Assembly: GCA_900314745.1 (NCBI GenBank)
Contig: OMWK01000009.1
Span: 28,595 to 92,594 of the forward strand
Direction of reading: 5' to 3'
Length of the DNA: 64,000 bases
Origin: an uncultured Eubacteriales bacterium
GTDB taxonomy: Bacteria; Bacillota; Clostridia; Saccharofermentanales; Saccharofermentanaceae
Positions 53,891-61,759 of this stretch are shown in pieces (positions within the stretch are counted from its first letter, which is position 1; the number at the start of each line of letters is the position of its first letter). The position numbers and the translations under genes were made by a program. The notes under the pieces are model-generated. The model saw only the letters and a list, made by a program, of their open reading frames with translations. It ran no database searches and was not told where the DNA came from.

Positions 53891-54142
53891 ATGCCTAACA
53901 TCAAGTCAGCGATCAAGCGCGTTGAGGTTACAAAGAAGAAGACAGAAGCTAACAAGGGCAAGAAGTCTGCTATCAGAACGGTAATCAAGCAGTCCAAGGC
54001 TGCTGTTGCTTCAGGTACAGTTGATGAAGCTTTTGTAAAGAAGACACAGAAGGCTGTTGATCAGGCTGCTGCTAAGGGACACATGAGCAAGCAGGCTGCT
54101 GCAAGAGCTAAGTCCAGAGTAGCTAAGGCTGCCAACAAGTAA
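53891..54142 (+). CDS. rpsT: 30S ribosomal protein S20
   Basis: An 83-residue, very basic all-helical protein beginning MPNIKSAIKRVEVTKKK and ending SRVAKAANK, with the conserved RTVIKQSKAAV and GHMSKQAAARAKSR segments. It binds 16S rRNA in the small subunit. GGAGG is eight bases before the ATG. It has its own promoter and terminator. Confidence 0.97.
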   Translation: MPNIKSAIKRVEVTKKKTEANKGKKSAIRTVIKQSKAAVASGTVDEAFVKKTQKAVDQAAAKGHMSKQAAARAKSRVAKAANK

Positions 54143-54169
54143 TATTCGATTAGATCAATTGAATTAAAT

Positions 54170-54198
54170 AACTGCTCCGAATATTCGGAGCAGTTTTT
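54170..54198 (+). terminator. rpsT terminator
   Basis: ACTGCTCCGAATATTCGGAGCAGT stem (54171-54194) followed by TTTTT. Confidence 0.92.
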
Positions 54199-54207
54199 GT
54201 TGTCTTT

Positions 54208-55389
54208 TTATTTAACCTTTACGGGAGGAAGCTTCCACTCGTATCCCTGTTCCATTGAGGCATAGGATGCGTAGATGTCATTCGCGAGCAGGTCGAGTTC
54301 GAACTGAGCCTTAAGTCTCGGGTTTGAGGAGTAGAGCTCGAGTGCGTCGGATGCGTTGCTTAAGATGGGAAGTCTTGCGCACTTGCCCATGATCTTGAGG
54401 CAGTATTTGCCTTCATTGCTGAAACCCAAGACGCGTATGTACTGAGCGTGCTTCTCCTGCTCCACATAAGATGCTCTCTGGCCGGTCATCATGGAAGCGA
54501 TGGCGCGGCGTATCCTAGGCATCGTGAAGTGCTTCGTCTGAAGGTCACCTCCGATGTTGTTCCTGATGAATCCGTCGAGCCCGTCCGACATATATGCATA
54601 TCCCGTGAGGTCCTGCTCGCGCCTTACCATCAGTGCGGCATCGTTCATGTATGAACTCTCATCGGGGATCAAAAATTCCTTCCTGGAGATGGAGGATAAC
54701 ATCACTGACAAAGCCTTGTCCGGCATGATGCCGTTAAGCCTGTCTGCTATGGATGACATGCTCGTTCTGTCTGCCTTGTTAAGTTCTTCGCGCACGGATG
54801 TCGCAGACAGGCCTTCCTTCCTCGGTATCATATGGATCTTAAATCCCGTGTTTATCTTCTTCGCGGCTCTTATGTAGTCCAGAGCGAGTATTGAATTCGG
54901 CTGCCTTAATGTGTCGGAGACAAGCTCGGGATCTGCACCGCCGCTGTATGCACTTATCATCGCCTCGGCTCTTGCTGCGGGGAAGGACCTGCCGTTAGAT
55001 AGAGCGGTCTTAATGACTTCCTCGTCGGGGCTTACATCAGCAAGCTCCACGAGAATGGAAGGGTCCTTGCAGTCCACGCCGAAAGCGAGGTCGGTTACGA
55101 CTCCCGTTCTGTAGAGAAGTTCCACCGCACCCGATGCAAATCTCTCGGAAGGTGCACATGCGAAAGTAAACGGCAGCTCTATCGCGACGTCAACCCCTGA
55201 AAGCAGAGCTTCCTTCGCCCTTACATGCTTTGGGGATACCGCGAGGCTTCCTCTTTGCACAAAGGGTCCGCTCATGACTGTCATCACGACTGCGCGCGGG
55301 TCTCCTACAAGGCGTTTTGCTTCGCCTATAAGGTATTCGTGTCCTGCGTGGAAAGGATTATACTCAGCGATTATTCCGATAACTCTCAT
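54208..55389 (-). CDS. tmcAL: tRNA(Met) cytidine acetate ligase
   Basis: A 393-residue enzyme that activates acetate with ATP and acetylates the wobble cytidine of elongator tRNA-Met. The nucleotidyltransferase start GIIAEYNPFHAGHEYLI contains the H-x-G-H site, followed by VVMTVMSGPFVQRG and ELPFTFACAPSERFASGA, all typical of the TmcAL family. The ATG at 55389 is chosen because it starts right at the conserved domain, eight bases after the diguanylate cyclase ends; a longer start at 55437 would overlap that gene. It shares metabolic context with pta-ackA nearby. Confidence 0.92.
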   Translation of the reverse strand: MRVIGIIAEYNPFHAGHEYLIGEAKRLVGDPRAVVMTVMSGPFVQRGSLAVSPKHVRAKEALLSGVDVAIELPFTFACAPSERFASGAVELLYRTGVVTDLAFGVDCKDPSILVELADVSPDEEVIKTALSNGRSFPAARAEAMISAYSGGADPELVSDTLRQPNSILALDYIRAAKKINTGFKIHMIPRKEGLSATSVREELNKADRTSMSSIADRLNGIMPDKALSVMLSSISRKEFLIPDESSYMNDAALMVRREQDLTGYAYMSDGLDGFIRNNIGGDLQTKHFTMPRIRRAIASMMTGQRASYVEQEKHAQYIRVLGFSNEGKYCLKIMGKCARLPILSNASDALELYSSNPRLKAQFELDLLANDIYASYASMEQGYEWKLPPVKVK

Positions 55390-55396
55390 GTAACGC

Positions 55397-56551
55397 TCAG
55401 CTTCTCCTTCCGATTCCGTTGACCCTGTAGTGCTCATCCTTGGCGTTGTACATTCTGCTGTCAGCTTCTCTGATCAAAGCTTCGCATGACAGATCAGTTC
55501 TTCCGTTCAAGGCGGCATATCCTATGGATAAGCTCAGAGTGATTCCGTGGTCGTTGTGCCATTCGCCCGCATAGCGGTTAATAAGATCGACTGACTTGCC
55601 CGCAGATTCGCTGTTCATTTGGGCAAGGACGATGAATTCGTCACCGCCGGTTCTGAAGCACTCGCCGTATTTGCCGTAGACGCGCTCGATCAATCTCGCG
55701 GCGGCGCATATAAGATCATCACCTGCTTCGTGACCCCATGTGTCATTGACCCTCTTAAGACCGTTGACGTCTATGGAGAAGGCGATGAAATCCTGAGGCA
55801 TGTTATCCTTGTATTCGTCGAGAGCGGCCGAGTATGCATGGCGGCTCAGAAGTCCGGTAAGCGCATCGGTCTTGATCTTGATCTGCTGCTCCAGGATGTG
55901 TTCATCCGATCTTTGCTGAGCGAACTCGGTGGAGTGGATGTACATCATAAATGCTCCGATGGTGAATCCGAGATAAGCAGTCCTTATCTCGCTTCCGAAG
56001 AACTCCTGCATGAATATTCCGATAAGAACAAATCCCATTATAAGATAGAGGGTGAATCTGTTCTGGATCTTGAAGCGCTTGTCGTATATACGGAACTGGA
56101 TAACAACAATGATCGTTATGAGAAGATATACAAGCATGTATATCCAGTAAAGTGATCCGTGATTATATGTGTGGGCTCCGTCGATATAGACTGTCCAGTC
56201 AGTGAAGAGGGAGGCGAACTGGAACAGAACGTTGAACAGGACTATTCCGTGGAGAATCTTGGTCCAGATGCTCTTTATCCTTAACTGAGCGACAAAAGCA
56301 GCACCGGCAAGAGGGGTGAGGATATAGTCGCAGCATTTGACAAAATGGAGCACATATCCGGGAATGTTCATATTTCCGTTCATGCGTATGCCGACCCATT
56401 CGGCCATTGAGGCCAGGAAAATAAGAGAGTACGTGAGATAGAAGGCCTGCTTCTTATCAGGCGTCATCCTTCTGTTATCGTAGACGAGCATACATAGTAT
56501 GATCAGGGCGATCCAGATAATAGTAATAATTGCCGAGTAAAAATCTATCAC
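55397..56551 (-). CDS. Membrane diguanylate cyclase (GGDEF)
   Basis: A 384-residue protein starting GTG. Seven or so hydrophobic helices (residues 5-215) precede a GGDEF domain (225-380) with active site FRTGGDEFIVLA and the metal-binding SIDVNGLKRVNDTWGH segment. No R-x-x-D inhibition site. An extended -10 (TGATATAAT) on its strand ends 6 bases before the GTG and there is no ribosome site, so the mRNA is probably leaderless. Followed on the same strand by tmcAL. Confidence 0.9.
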   Translation of the reverse strand: MIDFYSAIITIIWIALIILCMLVYDNRRMTPDKKQAFYLTYSLIFLASMAEWVGIRMNGNMNIPGYVLHFVKCCDYILTPLAGAAFVAQLRIKSIWTKILHGIVLFNVLFQFASLFTDWTVYIDGAHTYNHGSLYWIYMLVYLLITIIVVIQFRIYDKRFKIQNRFTLYLIMGFVLIGIFMQEFFGSEIRTAYLGFTIGAFMMYIHSTEFAQQRSDEHILEQQIKIKTDALTGLLSRHAYSAALDEYKDNMPQDFIAFSIDVNGLKRVNDTWGHEAGDDLICAAARLIERVYGKYGECFRTGGDEFIVLAQMNSESAGKSVDLINRYAGEWHNDHGITLSLSIGYAALNGRTDLSCEALIREADSRMYNAKDEHYRVNGIGRRS

Positions 56552-56557
56552 CCGTTA

Positions 56558-56610
56558 ATTATATCAGAATTATTTGAACTTGCTGATTGACAGAATTAAT
56601 AAGTTATAAT
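56558..56610. promoter_or_regulatory. Divergent -10 boxes close to both start codons
   Basis: TATAAT on the minus strand (56558-56563, extended by TG) serves the cyclase gene; TATAAT on the plus strand (56605-56610) lies 8 bases before the ATG at 56619. A TTGACA on the plus strand (56587-56592) is too near the -10 for ordinary spacing. Confidence 0.5.
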
Positions 56611-56618
56611 TAGGAACT

Positions 56619-57842
56619 ATGAGCAAAAATAGAAAAATTCTTATAGCCGTCATAGCTGCTGCCGCCGCACTGATACTGGGCGGTGCGTACCTTCTGTACC
56701 AGAGGTACTACGGCGGAGCTGCCAAATTCGATATAGAAAGCTATCCCATAGTCTCCTACGAATACCGTAAGACCGCATCAGAGCACGGGATAGTTGCCGA
56801 TTATCTTTGGATGAGGACCAAGGAGCTGATGCTCGGCAAGGACGGCGACAGCCTGTTTATACCGTCTTCGTACATGATAGCGGGAAGGCTTTCCTACCAG
56901 GATGCGGAATCATCCGGCGAGTATCTTCTGTCAGATCAGTCACTTCTTCTTGCGATGTATGTCAGAAGGGGAGACCGCTTATCCGCGATGAGGCTCAAGG
57001 ATGCCATACTGAACTCATTTGATCTGGAATCCGAATCTAACAGCGAACTTGCTTCGTTCCTTGAAGCGTATCTTTACTACTACACGGCTTACGGAAGCGT
57101 TAACGACGGCGACAGAATCAGGGAGATAACCGGTATCCTTTTCGATGAGGAGGGCAGCATGAGGACGGAAACCTTAAGTGTTGCCACTTACGAGCAGGGC
57201 GGGTTCTATTCCACGGTCGAGACGGGTGACGGCAGTTATTCGTCGCTCGAGCAGGGAACGAATCAGGAGGACATCGAGTTTACCGAAGTTACCGGCGTGC
57301 GCATGTCTTCGGTTAACTTAAGACTTATAAGAAACCTTCAAAATAACGGACTTTTACCGGAGGGAAGTTACGAGAGAAATCTCGAGCTTGTCTTAGGGGC
57401 CCGCGTGTCTTCGACGATACCGCTTTATGCATATGCTTACGCAGACGGCATTTACATCTATTCCCACGATGTGCCCGCGGCAGTTGACGTAGAGGAAGCG
57501 GTGGTCACCATGAGGCACTTAAGCGAAGTCGGTGAGCTTCCCGAGGATTCCTATTCCTGGATTAAGATGCAGTTTGTAAACAGCGGTTACATCAACAGCG
57601 AGTACTACTATTCCTACGGCAATACACAGGGAATACAGGCTTCCGATATCTATCCCGATGTCATGATGATGGCGCTCGAGCGGGGAGATGATGATCTTTA
57701 CGATATCATGAGCGGAGTTGAGGGCAGCCGTGTCGCGACTTATTCGAGCAGTCCCGCGCTCTCGATGATATACCGCGAAGAGAACGGAAGATTCGTTTTC
57801 TATGCCCGCGAGAATCTTATGGTTTGCCTTGCCGTTACATGA
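56619..57842 (+). CDS. Membrane-anchored protein of unknown function
   Basis: A 407-residue protein with an N-terminal membrane anchor (residues 5-25) and an extracytoplasmic domain of about 375 residues. The domain is helical with many Tyr, Ser and Glu: GEYLLSDQSLLLAMYVRRGD and SELASFLEAYLYYYTAYG resemble the alpha/alpha-barrel of family 8-type glycosidases, but no catalytic acid pair can be named. It is divergent from a diguanylate cyclase, a setting that would fit an exopolysaccharide role. That link is only suggestive. Confidence 0.6.
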   Translation: MSKNRKILIAVIAAAAALILGGAYLLYQRYYGGAAKFDIESYPIVSYEYRKTASEHGIVADYLWMRTKELMLGKDGDSLFIPSSYMIAGRLSYQDAESSGEYLLSDQSLLLAMYVRRGDRLSAMRLKDAILNSFDLESESNSELASFLEAYLYYYTAYGSVNDGDRIREITGILFDEEGSMRTETLSVATYEQGGFYSTVETGDGSYSSLEQGTNQEDIEFTEVTGVRMSSVNLRLIRNLQNNGLLPEGSYERNLELVLGARVSSTIPLYAYAYADGIYIYSHDVPAAVDVEEAVVTMRHLSEVGELPEDSYSWIKMQFVNSGYINSEYYYSYGNTQGIQASDIYPDVMMMALERGDDDLYDIMSGVEGSRVATYSSSPALSMIYREENGRFVFYARENLMVCLAVT

Positions 57843-57844
57843 CC

Positions 57845-57873
57845 TTGGGGGTATACTTTTTAGGTTGTAAATA
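57845..57873 (+). promoter_or_regulatory. Promoter of the pta-ackA operon
   Basis: TTGGGG (57845-57850), a 17-base spacer, TAAATA (57868-57873). Lies 24 bases before the pta start. Confidence 0.5.
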
Positions 57874-57896
57874 ATTAGAAGAGGAGATATAAAGCT

Positions 57897-58895
57897 ATGG
57901 CATTTATCGATGAAATCAAGGCTAAGGCTAAGGCTTCAAAGAAGACTATCGTACTTCCCGAGTCCATGGACAGAAGGACTTTTGAGGCAGCAGAGAAGAT
58001 ACTGAAGGAGGGGATTGCCAATCTCATCATCATCGGCACACCCGAGGAGATTGAGAAGAACGGTGCAGGATTTGACCTCACAGGCGCTACTATCGTAGAT
58101 CCTTTCAACGATCCCAATAAGCAGAAGTATATCGATAAGTTTGTTGAGCTTAGAAGCGCCAAGGGAGTTACCCCCGAGATTGCGAAGGAGACGATCGAGA
58201 AGGATTACATGTACTATGCATGCCTCATGTGCAAGTGCGGTGATGCTGACGGTGCTGTATCCGGTGCCTGCCATTCAACTGGCAACACGATCCGTCCTGC
58301 TTTGCAGCTTCTCAAGATGAAGAAGGGCGTTTCTTCAGTATCCGGTTTCTTCCTCATGGAAGTACCTGACTGCGACCTCGGCGAGAACGGTCTGTTCATC
58401 TTCGCTGACTGCGCTGTTAACGTTGATTTTGATTCTCCAAAGCTCGCTGAGATCGCCAAGGTTTCTGCTGATTCATTCGAGCAGTTCATCGGCAAGCCTG
58501 CAAAGGTTGCTATGCTCTCATATTCAACAATGGGTTCCGCTAAGCACGACGATGTCACAAAGGTATCCGAGGCTGTTAAGATCGCTCACGAGAAGTGGCC
58601 TGAACTCGACGTAGACGGAGAGCTCCAGCTCGATGCTGCTCTTGTTGAGTCCGTTGGTGCTCTTAAGGCTCCCGGAAGCAAGGTTGCAGGTCATGCCAAC
58701 ACATTGGTGTTCCCTTCACTTGAGGCAGGCAACATCGGTTATAAGCTCGTTCAGAGACTTGCCAAGGCTAATGCTTACGGTCCTATCCTTCAGGGCCTTG
58801 CAATGCCTGTTAACGACCTCTCCAGAGGCTGCTACGCAGATGATATCGTAGGAACAGTTGCAATGACTGCTGTTCAGGCTCAGGCTGAGGGCTGA
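57897..58895 (+). CDS. pta: Phosphate acetyltransferase
   Basis: A 332-residue single-domain enzyme that turns acetyl-CoA and phosphate into acetyl phosphate. Family segments: KKTIVLPESMDRRTFEAAE at the front, GAVSGACHSTGNTIRPAL, SYSTMGSAKHDDVTKVSEA and the ending GLAMPVNDLSRGC. GAGGAG precedes the ATG. The ackA gene follows 32 bases later; together they make ATP from acetyl-CoA during fermentation. Confidence 0.97.
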   Translation: MAFIDEIKAKAKASKKTIVLPESMDRRTFEAAEKILKEGIANLIIIGTPEEIEKNGAGFDLTGATIVDPFNDPNKQKYIDKFVELRSAKGVTPEIAKETIEKDYMYYACLMCKCGDADGAVSGACHSTGNTIRPALQLLKMKKGVSSVSGFFLMEVPDCDLGENGLFIFADCAVNVDFDSPKLAEIAKVSADSFEQFIGKPAKVAMLSYSTMGSAKHDDVTKVSEAVKIAHEKWPELDVDGELQLDAALVESVGALKAPGSKVAGHANTLVFPSLEAGNIGYKLVQRLAKANAYGPILQGLAMPVNDLSRGCYADDIVGTVAMTAVQAQAEG

Positions 58896-58927
58896 CGTTA
58901 GTATTATTTTATAGGAGTGAATATAAC

Positions 58928-60130
58928 ATGAAGATTTTGGTTATCAACTGCGGAAGCTCATCTGCAAAGTTCCAGCTTTTCGACATCGATACAGGTGACG
59001 TACTTGCCAAGGGTAATGCCGAGCGTATCGGTATCGACGGCAAGCTTACATACAAGCCCGCAGGCAAGGATGAGTATGTATCCACAGAGCCCATGCCCAA
59101 CCACAAGGTTGCAGTTAAGATGATCCTCGATGCTCTCGTAGACAAGGATCACGGAGTTATCTCCGACGTATCCGAGATCGCTGCAGTAGGACACAGAGTC
59201 CTCCACGGCGGTAAGTACTACAGCGATTCCGTTATCGTCAACGAGGATGTTAAGGCTGTTATCAGAAAGTGCTTCCCCTTGGGACCTTTACATAACCCCG
59301 CTAACCTCATCGGTATCGAGGCTTGCGAGGATGTTCTTCCTAAGGGCACACCTCAAGTTGCGGTATTCGATACGGCTTTCCACATGACAATGCCCCCGAA
59401 GGCTTACACATATGCTCTTCCTTATGAGCTCTCTGAGAAGTACGACATCCGCCGCTACGGTTTCCACGGTACATCGCACCGCTATGTAAGCCACAGAGTT
59501 GCTGATTTCCTCGGCAAGAAGTATGAGGATTTGAGAATCATCACATGCCATCTCGGCAACGGTTCCTCATTTGCTGCTGTTAAGGACGGCAAGTGTCAGG
59601 ATACATCCATGGGTCTTACTCCTCTTGCAGGTATCTGCATGGGTACAAGAACAGGTGACATCGATCCTGCAATCGTACCTTTCATCATGCAGAGGGAAGG
59701 ACTTACTCCCGAGGAGATGGACACACTTCTTAACAAGAAGTCCGGTGTTCAGGGACTCTCCGGGGTATCTTCCGACTTCAGAGATCTCGAGAAGGCTAAG
59801 AACGAAGGCAATGAGCGTGCAGCTCTCGCTCTCGAGATGTTCGCATATCAGGGCAAGAAGATCATTGGTTCCTATGCAGCTGCCATGGGCGGTGTTGACG
59901 TTATCGTCTTTACAGCAGGTATCGGTGAGAACACAGACCACATGAGACAGGCTATGTGCGAAGGCCTCGAGTTCATGGGCGTTGAATTCGACGCTGAGGT
60001 CAACAAAGGCTTAAGAGGCAAGGAAGCAATCATCAGCAAGCCTTCCTCCAAGGTAACTGTCTGCGTTATCCCTACAAACGAGGAGCTTGCCATCGCTCAG
60101 GAGACAGAGGCTCTGGTAAAAGCAAATTGA
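58928..60130 (+). CDS. ackA: Acetate kinase
   Basis: A 400-residue enzyme that makes acetate and ATP from acetyl phosphate. Signatures: MKILVINCGSSSAKFQLFD at the start, AAVGHRVLHGGKYY, HLGNGSS, TRTGDIDP and the ATP-binding FTAGIGENTD near residue 325. Length matches the family. AGGAG precedes the ATG. Second gene of the pta-ackA operon; the codon use (CTC, GTT, AAG) marks high expression. Confidence 0.98.
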   Translation: MKILVINCGSSSAKFQLFDIDTGDVLAKGNAERIGIDGKLTYKPAGKDEYVSTEPMPNHKVAVKMILDALVDKDHGVISDVSEIAAVGHRVLHGGKYYSDSVIVNEDVKAVIRKCFPLGPLHNPANLIGIEACEDVLPKGTPQVAVFDTAFHMTMPPKAYTYALPYELSEKYDIRRYGFHGTSHRYVSHRVADFLGKKYEDLRIITCHLGNGSSFAAVKDGKCQDTSMGLTPLAGICMGTRTGDIDPAIVPFIMQREGLTPEEMDTLLNKKSGVQGLSGVSSDFRDLEKAKNEGNERAALALEMFAYQGKKIIGSYAAAMGGVDVIVFTAGIGENTDHMRQAMCEGLEFMGVEFDAEVNKGLRGKEAIISKPSSKVTVCVIPTNEELAIAQETEALVKAN

Positions 60131-60131
60131 T

Positions 60132-60190
60132 TGATAACTGGTTATCAGTTTTAAGTATTACTGCCGGCGGGAATTCCCGCCGGTTTTTGT
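60132..60190 (+). terminator. Terminator after ackA
   Basis: CCGGCGGGAATTCCCGCCGG (60164-60183) followed by TTTTT. A smaller hairpin TGATAAC-TG-GTTATCA (60132-60147) with GTTTT lies just before it, so two terminators may act in tandem. Confidence 0.92.
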
Positions 60191-60253
60191 TGACTTTGAT
60201 ATATGCGGTAACTATAATCACCTATCGAACAACTGTGTAAATGAGGTGCCCGG

Positions 60254-60754
60254 ATGAGCAAGAATACGAGAAAACTTAGAAAGATTGCAATATGTGGACT
60301 GATGGCGGCTTTTGTGTTCGTTGCCACGCAGATCAGGATTCCTACAGCCATAGGCTACATTAACCTCGGAGATGCGGTAATACTGATATCGGCTTTCCTT
60401 TTGGGACCTATAGCATTCATCCCTGCTGCGGTCGGATCTGCTTTATCAGATCTCATTGCAGGCTATGCCCAGTACATTATTCCCACGTTTCTAATCAAGG
60501 GCCTCATGGGCCTTACAGCAGGAGCATATCTTAGCAGGGTGAAGATCACAGCAATTAAGAAGGTTATGATCGGTGTCATCGCTGAGATCATCATGATCGC
60601 AGGCTATTTCATATTCGAGTCTTTGCCTTTCATGTACGGCTGGCAGGCTGCGGCCGGGTCCCTGTTCTTCAACATGATCCAGGGAGTTGCCGCTGTCGTC
60701 ATCTTCGTTCCTGTTACATCCATCCCTGCGATAAAGAGGAATTCTGTTATATAA
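60254..60754 (+). CDS. ECF transporter S component
   Basis: A 166-residue protein with five or six hydrophobic helices. GLMAAFVFVATQIRIPTAIG and LGDAVILISAFLLGPIAF are the typical opening of ECF substrate-binding (S) subunits, and the LIAGYAQYIIPTFLIKGLMG segment matches pantothenate/related-vitamin types. It would dock on a shared ECF ATPase module encoded elsewhere. GAGGTG before the ATG. Vitamin identity is not certain. Confidence 0.88.
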   Translation: MSKNTRKLRKIAICGLMAAFVFVATQIRIPTAIGYINLGDAVILISAFLLGPIAFIPAAVGSALSDLIAGYAQYIIPTFLIKGLMGLTAGAYLSRVKITAIKKVMIGVIAEIIMIAGYFIFESLPFMYGWQAAAGSLFFNMIQGVAAVVIFVPVTSIPAIKRNSVI

Positions 60755-60764
60755 TTCTTCGTGT

Positions 60765-61709
60765 ATGAAGACCGTAAGTGAATTCGTCGGCAAGTTTATG
60801 GCTGTGATAATTCTTATTATCGCGGTTATTGCCCTGTTTGTCCCGAAGACAAGTCTTTGGATCGATACTTCGTGGATCAATTATCTTCTGATGGTCGTCA
60901 TGTTCGGCATGGGACTCACACTTAAGCCGTCTGATTTTGCCGTTGTATTTAAGCATCCGAAGGACATCATCATCGGTTGCCTCTCTCAGTTTACGATAAT
61001 GCCTTTGCTGGCGTTCGGTCTGGGTAAGATGTTCGGACTTGAGACCGGTCTTCTTGCCGGAGTTATCCTTGTCGGCACATGTCCCGGAGGCACCTCGAGC
61101 AATGTCATCACTTACTTAAGCAGGGGGGACGTCGCTTTGTCGGTGGGCATGACGGGTGTCAACACTTTGCTCGCGCCCATACTTACGCCTGCAATCACGT
61201 ATCTTCTTCTGAAGACTTCGGTGCATGTCGATGTTCTAAGCATGTTCCTGTCAATCGTGAAGGTCGTCATCGTGCCGATAGTGCTGGGCTTTGTCATCAA
61301 TCATTTCTTCGGGAAATACACTTCCAAGGCATCGGAAGCGCTGCCGCTCATATCCGTTGCCGCCATCGCACTCATCGTCGCCTCGGTCGTCTCGCATAAC
61401 GCGCAGAAGATATTGGAGACCGGCGCTGTCGTCTTCGCCGTGGTGGTGCTGCATAATGTCCTCGGATACCTCGCGGGGTTCCTTCTCGGCATCCTGCTTA
61501 AGCTCCCCCTCTCGAAAAGAAAAGCGCTTTCCGTCGAGGTTGGCATGCAAAACTCAGGACTTGCGACTTCACTTGCGGGCACGGCTTTCCCTGATCTTTC
61601 CATGGCGACGGTTCCGGGAGCGATATTTTCGGTGTGGCATAACATCTCCGGAGCTGTGCTTGCAGGTGTATTGAGAAGGTTTAATGATGATATCGCTGAA
61701 ATGACCTGA
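60765..61709 (+). CDS. Bile acid:sodium symporter-family transporter
   Basis: A 314-residue protein with nine or ten membrane helices. VVMFGMGLTLKPSDF, GTCPGGTSSNVITYLSRGD and EVGMQNSGLATSLA are hallmark segments of the SBF/BASS family, which moves bile acids, pantoate or other organic anions with sodium. There is no ribosome site; a TATAAT (60750-60755) overlaps the stop of the previous gene and ends 9 bases before the ATG. Its nearness to an ECF S component suggests a vitamin or precursor as cargo. Confidence 0.92.
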   Translation: MKTVSEFVGKFMAVIILIIAVIALFVPKTSLWIDTSWINYLLMVVMFGMGLTLKPSDFAVVFKHPKDIIIGCLSQFTIMPLLAFGLGKMFGLETGLLAGVILVGTCPGGTSSNVITYLSRGDVALSVGMTGVNTLLAPILTPAITYLLLKTSVHVDVLSMFLSIVKVVIVPIVLGFVINHFFGKYTSKASEALPLISVAAIALIVASVVSHNAQKILETGAVVFAVVVLHNVLGYLAGFLLGILLKLPLSKRKALSVEVGMQNSGLATSLAGTAFPDLSMATVPGAIFSVWHNISGAVLAGVLRRFNDDIAEMT

Positions 61710-61759
61710 TCGGATAAGCTTGTGATAAACTTCTAGGAGCAATTCTTCGGGAGATTACT

